From NCBI RefSeq assembly GCF_003590095.1, contig NC_039483.1, forward strand, positions 12,586,001-12,650,000: a DNA stretch of 64,000 nucleotides, in the 5' to 3' direction. Below the pieces are notes generated by a model. It ran no database searches. It was not told where the DNA came from and was given only the letters and a program-made list of their open reading frames with translations. How positions within the stretch are numbered: the stretch's first letter is position 1; each line of letters starts with the position of its first letter. The position numbers were made by a program, and so were the translations under genes. Positions 13,601-24,164 of the stretch are shown in pieces. This DNA comes from Trichoplusia ni. Its lineage: Eukaryota; Arthropoda; Insecta; Lepidoptera; Noctuidae.

Positions 13601-15180
13601 ACACTGGTAAAATGTTTTTGTTTACAGCAGTGACTCAGGTGTAGGTAATAACAGATGGGTCCCTTAAGGTTTTTGTAAAACTACATGCTTACGTATTTTA
13701 AAACTGTAACTGTCTATATTATCAAATGCGTTCAATAAATTTCAGTAATAAATATTAAATTGCTCAATATTGTCTTGTAAAAAATCAAGGTGTTTTTTGT
13801 TAGTAAATTATTACAGAAAACGTATTTAACATGTTCATGCTACATCAGTAGGATACCTCAATGAAGTAAACATCAAATGAGCAGTTCCTTTTTAGCACAA
13901 AAACGGTGCACCACATAATCGGGAAATGTTGTTCAAGCAGACCTCGGTAAATTAGTTTAGGCAAGCTTAAGCAAGTAAAAACTCCTTTGATATATCCTCG
14001 CCTAGTACCTAACCAAAATCCCTTTACCGTGTATAAAGATTTGTATACAAAATATATAATATAGATTCTACGTTTCCTTATACGAAACTTTGTGATTATG
14101 TCTATAGAAATACTTTAAATTACGTTATTGTGAAACTTTTTACAACTTTTCTCGGCCCAACTGTGAAAGTAGTTTTCCATAGAAATTTCCAGAACGAAAT
14201 TATACGATTGGATCCAGTATTAACTGTACTCATGAATTTAAATCATAATAAATGCTTTCTAAGTTTTTATCCTTTGACAGATCTTAATTTAGAAACTTTT
14301 TATCATAACATCAGTCGTATCAGGCCATCAAAATCAGTTCAATGGTTTGCAGAGATAAGTCTTTATCACGTAATCGAAAAGTTAAGACTGTTTTGGAAGA
14401 ACGTCATGTTGCTTTGCATTTTATATAAAGCACGTACAGTTATCACACACACTCATATAAAGTATGGGTATTATTGAAGTCCGAAAAGCGCGTATATCAA
14501 GCCCCAGCTGTTTGTTCGTGTCTCCGCGCATACGTTATCGACGCGCGGTTTCATATTGCTTATTTTAATATTTCAATATGACTGGAGGTGAATTAGGTAT
14601 GCTCAAAGTGATAGCCTGTGAAGAACTCTGCGACTCATTTTGGCAGTCGGCCAATACGCACATAAAGCAAAACGATACTTTGCTATACATTTTAATCTGC
14701 GGACGTATCACATGGCGATGAAATTTTAACGTGTTTATGATTTAGCATCGCAGATATATTAATGTGAATATTGACATATTTATTTTTATTTTGTTTGATA
14801 TTGCGCGTTGTTAGATGTATCTGTTTAGAGGCATCTGAGTGATTCGATAGCATTAGATGGAATGTTCGAGTTAATCATTATAAATTTTTATTTGTAGCAA
14901 GTTGTAATAAACAATTCAGCAATGGGTTAAATCGATCCTTTCGTAATTCTGTGTACGTATGAACTCTACAACGATGCCGATATAGTAGCTCCGATGTAAA
15001 CAGACAGAAAAGTGAACAAATATATAGGACAATATTAGTTTCCTCTTCAATCCTCTTCTAAACACACGTGTATGAAAGTTTCCCTTCTCTTCATAAAAGT
15101 CAACTGACATATCGATACCTTAACTTATCTTAACTTCTAAGCCAACTTTCAAGACTGAACTAGATCTTTTCTGTAACTAA
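10660..15180. other. AT-rich noncoding stretch between CpG island and promoter
   Basis: No gene or recognised repeat is supported here. It contains a perfect 17-bp-arm hairpin at 11183-11221, annotated separately. A plus-strand frame at 14130-14477 (115 codons) has Phe/Leu/Ile/Asn-rich composition typical of chance frames in AT-rich DNA and is not called. Confidence 0.5.
11183..11221. repeat. Perfect short inverted repeat (17-bp arms)
   Basis: The left arm CGTATCTAAATCAAAAT (11183-11199) and right arm ATTTTGATTTAGATACG (11205-11221) are exact reverse complements separated by the 5-base loop GCTTA. There is no similarity to the other repeats in the window. The stem is too AT-rich and too short for a typical microRNA precursor, so it may simply be a remnant of a small foldback element. 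Confidence 0.8.
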
Positions 15181-15193
15181 TTATACTTATTCT

Positions 15194-15256
15194 TATAAAA
15201 AGTGCCAAATAGAGGAAGATTTCAGTGTTTTTCGGAGTGTATCGACAGCAAGTTGA
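15194..15256 (+). promoter_or_regulatory. Core promoter: TATA box, initiator and DPE
   Basis: Three insect core-promoter elements occur in register. TATAAAAAG begins at 15194. TTCAGTG at 15221-15227 contains the arthropod initiator TCAGT, with its A at 15224. AGTTG at 15251-15255 matches the DPE consensus RGWYV. Taking A15224 as +1, the TATA box starts at -30 and the DPE lies at +28 to +32, which are the canonical positions. The predicted transcript runs into the GC-rich exon that ends at the donor at 15495. A transcription start here is inferred from motif spacing; no expression data are available. Confidence 0.75.
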
Positions 15257-15328
15257 GTGACGTATCATACGTATGGTGTTGTCGTGTGCGTGCGCATGTT
15301 ATTGTGTGTCTAGTGAGTGTGTGCGTAG

Positions 15329-15494
15329 AGCGGCGCGAAGCGTTGGCTCGGGGGCGCGCACGGCTCCAAGGTGGTCGGAGGCGGGGTGTTCCGTTGCTGC
15401 GTGCCCTGGTGCGGGGCGCGCGCGGCGGCGCCCGCCGACGACGCCGACTATGCGTTGCGGGAGGGCAGTCCGCAACTCTCACATGATGAATATG
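15329..15494 (+). CDS. First exon of an unrecognised gene (coding part uncertain)
   Basis: The exon predicted from the promoter runs from 15224 to 15494 and ends in ATG|GTAAGC, a good donor. It is very GC-rich compared with its flanks. Three frames are possible. The frame that joins exon 2 (19834) correctly is open from 15329 to the donor. It gives an Ala/Gly/Cys-rich stretch, then an acidic, more protein-like tail containing ADDADYALREGS and ending SHDEY. That frame has stop codons at 15311, 15314 and 15326 and no ATG. The frame holding all the nearby ATGs (15273, 15450, 15483, 15486, 15492) ends in phase 0 and would fit exon 2 only through another acceptor at 19845 or an unseen short exon. 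A six-codon upstream frame lies at 15298-15315. The product is not recognised. The exon is well supported; the exact coding start is not. Confidence 0.45.
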
Positions 15495-18400
15495 GTAAGC
15501 CCTGTTTATAACTTTTTTGATCTACTGAGCCGTACGGAATTGACGCACTGAAGTGTAAATTTGACTATCATACATAAACATTGTTGGTTTATTGCGGATT
15601 GGGCCGCATTCAGATTCCTTGTATATTGGTAGGATGACATTTTATGCCACGATTACTTATATTATAGCAGAAGGTATACTTTCAATTGTTTAAAATATTT
15701 TATATACTGTGTGGAAAATTATTTCTAAACATCGCAATGTTTAATATTGTATACTATTTTTGAACGTAGTATTTTAGTCTTACAATAAATATTATGAAAC
15801 AGGTTTTGCGCTGTAGAGCAAGTAAAGCTGTAATAATTCATGAGTACCTAAAATGTTGACTTACTCAATATTGTTTTATATAGTATTCCAAATATGGTCT
15901 CCATTAAAACTTGAACATTAACATGCAAACTTGATAATGAGCTTGTCTGTTTACGTGTTCAAGTGTACGGAGGGACGAGCTCTTGACACCAGCTGTTACA
16001 AACGTCCTGTTGCCCCAACTTCTATCGTATGTTCCAGAGAATTTGCATTCGGGCATACGGATTGCTTGGATTTGCTAACCCCTACAAATTCTCTTTCATC
16101 GTAAATGTTCCCTTTTTGGAAAGGACAATTGCGTTTTCTTGTATGTGGACTTTAGTAGTAAAGTTTATTAGATGTTTTTTTTTGTATGACCAAAAGATTT
16201 TTAGAAAAACACTCAATCGATCACTGTCACATTAACACAAAAGATTGCTTCCCATTCTTTTTGGAACAAAAAGGTTTATTTAAAGCAAGAATCAATGAAT
16301 TCCGATGCCTTTTTGTGAAATGAGTTTGAAATGCAAAAGAAACAAGTGGAACTAAAAACTCTTGCTTAAATACTTTTTGGATCCTGAAAGTCTGAATCTT
16401 GATTCAGGGTTTTTAGTCGGTGGCAGTACACGAATCGAGCGTAGTTTGCTAAACGACGTTAAATTACTCGCTCAAGTTAAAGGTTACCGAGTAATTAAGA
16501 ACAAGAAGGTCTTAGTACTTTAGGCCTCGCCTGAAAACTTAATATTACTATTATTACATGTTTGAACTTAATGAAATAGAAACACCAAAAAAATACTCCA
16601 AATCAAAGAGATTCGTTTTTTTTTGTTTTAGTTGTTTTCTAAATGCAACAGTATAGTAGGATCAATTTAAATACCAATTTGTACGGGCCATATAATATGA
16701 TGTAATGTTTTTTTTTCCTGATATAATATTGGTCTATAATACAACCTTTTTCGTACAAACGTCATCGAACCATTGCAGCAAGCGCTGGCCTGAATTTTCG
16801 CTTTAGGTTGACCCACTGTTTTCTGCCACACCCATATTAAAAATCTAAATCGATTAGCTGTTGAATCCGGAATTCTGGCATATTGGAAACTAGCTTTTTT
16901 GTTATACTGGTAGATATTAGAATTTGAAGTTGTTTTTTTGCATCTAGTTGCATTATTTACCTTGATCAAATGGAGATTGATCTTAATCATGTGGGCAGCT
17001 ATATGACACAATGTTCAAAACATTTCTCATATAAATTATGAGATAATCAATGTTGGATGTTCTAAACAAGTCTTCATAACAGGCGACAGTTCGTTCAAAC
17101 TAAAGTTCCGGAACTAATTAAAAGAGCAGCCATAATTCTTCAGTGTTTAATAACCTCACACCTCGCCTTTGTAAATGAATTTAATAGTTTTTTATTTAAA
17201 GACTGCAAACCGACGGCAAAAAAGCTCAGGAAAAGGTTGAAAGGTGAATAGAAAAATGTTACGGTTATGATATACTGGAGAATTTCCGTAAAGTTCTTGC
17301 ACTTGCTTGGCCGCTGTTCGAAAAATATCGATAGCTTTTCGTTATGTTTCTTGAAATATATGCTTCGCACTCTACGTCACCCGCGGCAAAATGTTCGAGA
17401 AAGGGTGATACACTTAGCAAGGGGCTCGTTGTTCTGTAAAGGGCGATTTACATCAGACAAGCGAATGCCCAGTTTAACCCCTCTCCTTCAAATTCAATTA
17501 ATGTAAACAGAAGCAAAACAATAGTTTCTTATTGATTTAATAGTCGCACAGAATATGAAAGGTGAAGACGAATACTTATTTCACTGAAAGACCTAGAAAG
17601 AACTATCTTGATAGTGTCTTAATTCGTTATAATATCATCTCTATTATGGTTTTGAGTTTATTTTGGACATTGTAATGTTGCACGGGCTATGCAACTTAAT
17701 ATAATTATGGGTGGGAGTGGTCGCATTTAGCTACACAAACATTAGAGACGGGTCGATGGCAGACTCGCCGCCGCGACCCCCTTCTGTTTACTCTAAATTA
17801 AGCCGAGTTTTCAAAACTAAAAGTCGTCGGTTATTATGTAACGCTCTAGTGCTAGAAATGTTTTGTACAGGGTTAAGCTGGTTGGTTTTTAATTAGCCTT
17901 TCTAGTGATTTTTGTTTTAGTTTCCTTTTGTGAATGAAACGCATTCAAACAGTGATTCTGTTCAACCAAAAAAGTGTCTTAGCACATTACCTAAATGGGG
18001 AAAAAATATCGAATACAAAACATCCTCCTTTTTACCGTTTTTGCTAAACAACGTAACACGTATCATGTAGTGTTTTACTCAATCTGGCTATAACAATTTA
18101 TATAATACCTCAATTTGCCAATGGTTTAAATATTGCTCGATCATAGATCGGAGTCAATTATAAACTACATGATTCCTAAACCCGATACATCACAGTATTG
18201 GGTGTCATAATTCAGTTTAACTGAAGTTTCAGAAATGCTAATGGTAACTCAGTTGCTCTTAGGAGTCAGATTGATTTAATTTTGAAAGTAACAGTAGTTA
18301 CTCAGTAGTTTAGATTTATTTGAGACGAAGCCCTTCCAGTTCAATCTTTTTTTTGTAATGCTTCCTCGGGGGAGGGAATGGGTATTGTCAGACTGCTGAG

Positions 18401-19833
18401 TAAACTTGAACCGCCGTGCTACGTCCGTGCTACTAACTACTGCCGAACAGCCCTGTGTCATGTTATAAATTTAAATAATAATATGTACCTTCTAAAATTG
18501 CACTAAACTTAAATATTAAATTTCCGAAAACTGTAAGCCCTGACAGGGTAAGAAAGCTAAACTCAAAAAAATTGGCTTTCTCGTAATTGACAAGAACTTT
18601 TGATATTAAAGTTTGCCCTTTCTAAATTTTACATGAATACGATTTCTTTCCTTATAACTTTGACGTAAAAATTAAGGCCGGATTTCAAGGCAAATTTTTC
18701 TTACACTTTTTAAGTGAAGTGAAAAAAATACTTGTTAAATCTACGTTTTATTGAATTCTGCTGTATGAGAGAATTTGCCATAATTGCATCAGTGTTCGTT
18801 TAATATCGATTTAATACATGCCTCCTACTGATTCATTGTTTAAATGCTATATCAACGGTGGCCACGGAATTACCCGCTCCTGCCTCTAATTTCTCAACCG
18901 ATTAAATTGTCTGAATGCTGATACGTTCACCAAATTACAGTAAACAAAGCGCTCACGTGTTCAAAGCTCGTGCAGGCTCAAACTTTCGATATAAATTGAA
19001 CCACATAACAAGCATTGTTACTTTGCTGGGAAATAAAACATAAAATCTATGAGACACTTATTGGTACAGTCAACGTTCATTCAGACTTTACCGAAGTCCT
19101 TTCATTTTTTGTAGGGCACTACCCTCCGGGTATTTCAATACCAGCAGACTGACTTTCGATTTATATGATTACTTTTTCGCACACTGATTGTATGTGCGCG
19201 TATTTTCCAGTCACAGTCGAAATTTGCATAATAAATTATGTTTATCCCCGTCGCTCGAGTTTTATCTTGGTTATATTATTTTCTGGATTGTGGCTGATAA
19301 CTTTGCTTACTTATTTTAATATAATTCAATTATGGATTCGTTGATGAGCAGGACATAAGCCTTATTTCATATTCTGATCAGGGCTTCAACTCAATTTCTG
19401 AAAGGAGATGGAAAAAAACTAAATCCCTCGTCGTAAATCAATCCGTTACGGAAAAAAATGTAAATGAAATTTACTTAACGCGAAACAGAATAGTTGTTTG
19501 CTAAAAAGGAATAAGTACATAAATGGTGACTAATATTGGTATTTTAGGAGTGTTGTTAAAGTAACTAGGGAATGCCAAAAAATACATTTAGTATACTAAG
19601 TAGATTGAAGTTACTTATTTTCCAAGAAAAGGTCAACTTATTTTTAGAATGTTAATCAAAGAGCTTCATAATACAAAGTGTTTTTGTTGACAAGTAAGGG
19701 GGTAAGAAATCAAGGAGTTGGAAGCGGCCCAATCTTATAAATTAATTCTGATTCCGGAAGTCGTCTCTACAGTTAATACCTTCTTTGGCTTTGCTTTAAG
19801 TGTTTATTTAGTGCGTTTATTACTTGTTTGCAG
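15495..19833 (+). other. Intron 1 of the 15-20 kb gene
   Basis: About 4.3 kb of AT-rich DNA lies between the GTAAGC donor at 15495 and the acceptor TTTGCAG ending at 19833, which is preceded by a T-rich tract. I see no additional exon that would repair the start-codon problem, but a very short one could be missed. A decayed interspersed repeat lies near 18340-18445. A frame at 17711-17896 has a short GC-rich core around 17760-17785 but no convincing splice signals. Confidence 0.55.
18340..18445 (+). repeat. Decayed lepidopteran repeat (GTCAGACT family)
   Basis: The segment reads through TTTTTTTTGTAATGCTTCC, GGGGGAGGGAATGG, then GTCAGACTGCTGAGTAAAC. This order resembles a repeat common in noctuid-like moths, in which a G-rich start is followed by GTGTCAGACTCnTACTGACTAAA. 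The segment at 36728-36835 carries the same GTCAGA...TGACTAAA core in reverse orientation. The match is approximate. Confidence 0.35.
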
Positions 19834-20272
19834 TCGCCCCAGAGCCAGTAATAAACTCACCGCGTCCGATCGGTCAACAGTCCCCGCTACCGGGGATCGA
19901 AGAGGAGGACGATTCCGACTGGCCCCTCGAAGACGCCACAGACTTGACGATCACCCCCTCCTACAAGAGCACCAGGAGCAGCACCGACACTGCTTACACT
20001 TCCTCCAGAAGTTCCGGGAAAAAGCGAAGTTTTGGTAGTCCATCATCAGTGAAGATATGTATATCCGCGGCGGCTAGAAAGTCCAATAAAGCGCGTAAGC
20101 GTGGCTCGGGCACGGTCAGCGCGTCGCCGTCGCCTGGGCAGGCCGGCGAGGAAGCTGCGCCGGCGCCGCTGCCGCACGGCAGGATGCAGGCCGAGCAGGG
20201 CAGTATCGGGGAGCTGCAGAAGTACCATGGCCGGTACCTCAAGAGCCGACGTCACACCCTCGCCAACGTACG
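19834..20272 (+). CDS. Internal coding exon of an unrecognised, disordered, Ser/Pro-rich protein
   Basis: This 439-base exon lies between the acceptor TTTGCAG|TC and the donor ACG|GTGAGT. It is open in one frame for 146 codons, with GC-rich third positions unlike its flanks. It enters in phase 1 (one base of the first codon comes from the previous exon, giving V with a G) and leaves in phase 2 (CG|). Visible in the peptide: PRPIGQQSPLP near residues 10-20; an acidic run EEEDDSDW (23-30); a Ser/Thr-rich stretch with TSSRSSGKKR (56-65); basic KSNKARKR (83-90); an Ala/Pro/Gly-rich linker (97-117); then a more conserved-looking end with GELQKYHGRYLKSRRHTL (126-143). There are no membrane segments or cysteine clusters. 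RRHTL resembles a basophilic-kinase site and occurs in regions of SIK-type kinases outside the catalytic domain, but that alone does not identify the gene. The product is probably an intracellular signalling or scaffold protein. Exon status is confident; identity is unknown. Confidence 0.8.
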
Positions 20273-22755
20273 GTGAGTTACCAACAACAGCACTAGTACT
20301 CTCGTACTCTGACGTATATTCGTTATCAGGTCGATCATTTGAATCCTACTTCAATGAGTTGTTTGCATAATTAAACGGTGTTTATGAATGTTAATGATAC
20401 TCAGCTAGCTTAATGATGCCCAATTGTTTATTAAAGGTAGGCTCGTAAATTGAGTTTTATAAACACATAGAGTATATTAAAAGCATTACAGCAATGCAGA
20501 AGTTCTTATACATATATTTAAGGACCTTGTTCTTGTAGTAGGTATTATTTTGTTAAGTGTTAATATTGTTTGAACGAAACAATATTTCACTAAACAAAGT
20601 AGACCGAAATAGCCATTTTATGGACTTTGTAACAAAATGTATTTCGTATTATGTAGTAATTTGTGTTTCGTTAGGATCTGATAAGCCTACGCGTTTTAAG
20701 AGAAATTAGTACTTACACCTAAACAATACATTTTTTGAGTTTTTTTTTACATGTCACCTAGTAGTAGGTACGTAATCCGAAACATCTTTATCAAGTAGAG
20801 ATAATACTACTGTTACTCATCAAAATGTAGGAATTTCCGGCCTTTAAAAAAATGCCCAAGACTTTTTTTAATCTATAGAGTTATTGTACTTCTTGTAAAT
20901 GAATTATGCTTAAAAAGTAAACACATGAAAAGGATAGACGTACCATTATGTCGCTTTTTTTCAAAAGAAATCTCTATCAACTGACCAAAAAGAAAAGTGG
21001 TTAGTAAATGTCACGGTCTGCCCTTCATGGGCTTCGTGTAACAGTATCCATCAGTTCTGAAATATATTTAGAAGAACAAGAGTAAACCCATTCAGCTGAC
21101 TCTAATGTGGGATCTATATGCATCCAGACATGCTACGGCTACAACCGATATTTTGAAACAGACAGATACCAAATACGCAACAAATCGTCCTGTTGATTGT
21201 TTTAAATATGTATATTCACTGTTTATAATATAAATAAATCGAAAAGAACAACGAAACAATAAAAATGCTAATTTATGGCATGATTTATTTATTTTTGGCC
21301 GAAAAAAAAACGTGCAGTCACACAAAGTCACGTGAATTTTTCATTTGAACATTATCATTACAAAGGGTTCGTTAATTTACGTAAAAGTAAATATAACTAT
21401 AAGTATCTAAAACTTATTTAAATAGTGGGTATATCGGGATGCGTGCCTATATCTTTCGTTAAGCCATCGTTTATTGCTCCCTAACTCTTTTTAAATTAAG
21501 CTTAAAGGGGCATTTGCTCGCTGGACCCATGTTTTCACGCAAAGCCTCTTAAAAGACTGGGTTTAGTCTTTGAGAAAGGATAAACCAGTGAATTTCTACT
21601 CGTTAGTAGTAGTTTATTACACGTAGCATCTTTTTGGTTTTTTCATTGATATAACCTTCCTCTTCCGAATAGAAAACATTGTTTTGAATCTTTGTTTCAT
21701 TTTGAGGATGTGGGAAAGGTGATTTTATTATAGTTCAATTTATTTGTAGCACGTTTAAGCAAAAGTTTCTGTGATACGTATCTTGGGTTATATCCCGTTT
21801 TAACGACGCCATTTTTTTTTTAATTGTATCTTGCGAAACATAACCTAAGCTAACTGTACTCAGTTCCAAATATTAGTCGAGTAACGAGGAACTAACAGTT
21901 CTACTAGTAATACACCATACACTTTTATAACTTTGAATGCCAAATAACCTCTTAAACAATTCATTATACAAAACGTCTTCAACAAGATATTAAAACAACA
22001 TCTCAAACCGACGCCTAAACGAAACTAATTATTCTATCATCAGCGAAGCAAAAACTTTGTAGCGATAATTACGTAACTCATTTACAAATTAATTATAAAG
22101 AATTATCTTTTAATTGCTTAGTACCGGGTGAATAATCAGCTAAATATGTAAGAAACTCTCACGGGTTTCATTGTGCCTACAAGGAAAGGTTATTGCAAAT
22201 AGAAAAGGTTTACTATGCCTCTTTATATCTTCTACATGTCAACATTAATCACTGTGCAAGTATATACTTCTTGTTTAAATTAGATCTGAATATAAAGATA
22301 AGTGGGTATAATTGTGGAGTAATGTACTTTTATTTGATGAAATTTATTATTTTGTTGATGACGTGTCTAATGATGTAGGTGTCTTAGTTAGGTATAAGTA
22401 TAGTATTTCACAAACTTTTAAAATGTTTTATTTCAACCTTTAAAACACTCATCCAATGCTTTCACACATATAAACGAATCTTGTGTTTTAACTTCTCTTT
22501 TACTTAATGGTTTAATAGTTATGTTAAGTAGAAATACGAATTTTAATCTCAAAAGATGATTGTTTACAAATAATGAACCCAATATTTGATAATTGACCGT
22601 CTCGTATTTATTTTACTTGTAGAATAATACACCAAATTTTGCTTATTATGGTAAATTCGACAGCTATTTCTAAACCATTCCAAGAAAATTATGCCTCGTT
22701 GATTTACGTGAGGGAAATTTTCATTCATTTCATTGTTATGGCTTTACTGCATTAG
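20273..22755 (+). other. Noncoding DNA after the 19.8 kb exon, probably intron
   Basis: AT-rich sequence follows the GTGAGT donor. I see no further exon here that continues phase 2 from the upstream exon. Frames at 21092-21331 (minus) and 22193-22378 (plus) have chance-like composition. If the gene continues, the next exon is either very short or outside this stretch. Confidence 0.45.
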
Positions 22756-22872
22756 ACCGGTCGTGCCATAAAAGGTATTTACGATTACGTACAATTGACT
22801 GGCGAAGATTTAGAAGTGAAACAGAATAAGGAGCTACAAAAGAGAATTGAAGCGCAAAGTATATTACAGTAA
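22756..22872 (+). CDS. Possible terminal exon (38 codons), unrecognised
   Basis: A pyrimidine-rich tract and the acceptor GCATTAG at 22749-22755 precede a frame with strikingly protein-like composition. It begins TGRAIKGIYDYVQLTG and continues, rich in Glu, Lys, Gln and Leu, to QKRIEAQSILQ and a TAA at 22870-22872. Two thirds of the frame looks like an amphipathic, charged C-terminus. It must be entered in phase 0, whereas the exon at 19834 leaves in phase 2. The two therefore cannot be joined directly; an intervening exon with length 1 modulo 3 would be required. No close AATAAA is seen downstream. Open frames of this length also occur by chance, so composition and acceptor are the only support. 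Confidence 0.3.
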   Translation, partial: TGRAIKGIYDYVQLTGEDLEVKQNKELQKRIEAQSILQ

Positions 22873-23465
22873 ATACTGACTATATAACCTCTTTTATTGA
22901 AAATACAATATTACTCATTCTTCGAGTCTTAATATTGTTACAAGCTGAATCACTTAGGTGCTACGTTAGACCGACAAACAGCGTTTGACGACCTTTAATC
23001 AATTTACTTACCTCCGCTCCGATGCTGCGCTCCTAGTACATGCGGTGACTTGCAACGTTCCTAACCTCAGTAAAAATCTTGGCTGGAAATAATTTATTTA
23101 CGAAACTTTGCACATACATTGTATGAAAACATAAATAGCAGTAAAAGAACTTTAGTTCTGGACTTTATTTTTCATGGCGGATTTAGTTACTTCAATACAA
23201 ATTTCTAATTCTTTAAAGCTTGTCTGTAGCTATGCCAACTTGTTTCAAATTCCATGACCAAACTAATTAGAGAGTATTTACTAATTGGACATACTCCTCC
23301 GAACTGTCTTCGCCGGCTTAGTTAAACATACTCATCACGCTCGACAAACTGATTTGCTATAGCCTATATAAATATTAACGCAGATCTTTTGACAATATTA
23401 TTTTCTTAAGTATTTGTTACACTCTGTAAAAAACGGCTTAGAATAACAGACGTCTTACTTAAATT

Positions 23466-23764
23466 GAAAACCCGGCGAAGGGCGAGTCGGATTCATGGCA
23501 CTCAGGGTTTCGTACAAATAAATAAAAGTAAAACTTTTTTAAGAAATGTATCCTATCAAATTTATGTTCCTTCCAAGCGTTGCTTAACTTCGATTTCCAT
23601 TTTGTATTTGTTATTATAGCAGCATCTAAAAAATAACATATTTTTCAATATCAACTGTTCAGCTATAAAGATTCGCGAGATATAGCCTGGTGACAGACGC
23701 AAGCCAATCTCAGTATAAGTTTCTGTTGTTAACTTAATGTATAGAACCGGGTTCGGAACCCTAA
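23466..23764 (+). repeat. Lepidopteran interspersed repeat, family A, copy 1
   Basis: It starts AAACCCGGCGAAGGGCGAGT(CGG), continues with a CAGGGTTTCGTAC core, contains ATATAGCCTGGTGACAGACG and ends GTTCGGAACCCTAA. These are the landmarks of a short, very common moth repeat whose usual end is GGGTACGGAACCCTAA. This is one of six copies of different ages in the window and it lacks any reading frame. Confidence 0.8.
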
Positions 23765-24084
23765 AAATGAAGCTGCCTTCGGCCTCAGCTATCGCGCCTT
23801 GGACAGTGTTTTCGTATAACTTACTCTTTCAAGACTTAATTTTGTTTGTCAGAGTTCTGGAATAAGCTGTTTCTCTTAAGCGAGTTTCTTATTTCAATGA
23901 AGGCATGACTTACAGTACCTACCTACATTTAATATGAGTTGTACCATTTGTGTATTTAATTTTAAATCATAACGTTAATATCATAAAGGCGATTATGAAT
24001 TTATCTCTTTGTTTGTTTGACGTTATGTTTTGACTCTTTCTTTTCGCCTTTGCATTTTTTTATATATTTTTAAAACACGCGCTA

Positions 24085-24160
24085 AGTAATTTAATCTTTG
24101 TGTCGCGGGGGTTTCATAACGCTGGTTCTACGCGGGGATAGAACCCGTAAATCGACACTT
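24085..24160 (-). repeat. tRNA-derived SINE fragment, copy 1
   Basis: On the minus strand the fragment contains the B-box-like CGGGTTCTATCCCCGCG, followed by the 3' portion CCCGCGACACAAAGATTAAA. Both match the better-preserved copy at 59758-59946. The 5' part with the A box is missing, so this copy is truncated. Confidence 0.65.
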
Positions 24161-24164
24161 ACTG

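Noticed and set aside
14130..14477. 115-codon plus-strand frame, one of the longest in the window
   Set aside because: Composition is that of chance frames in AT-rich DNA, with no splice signals or recognised motif.
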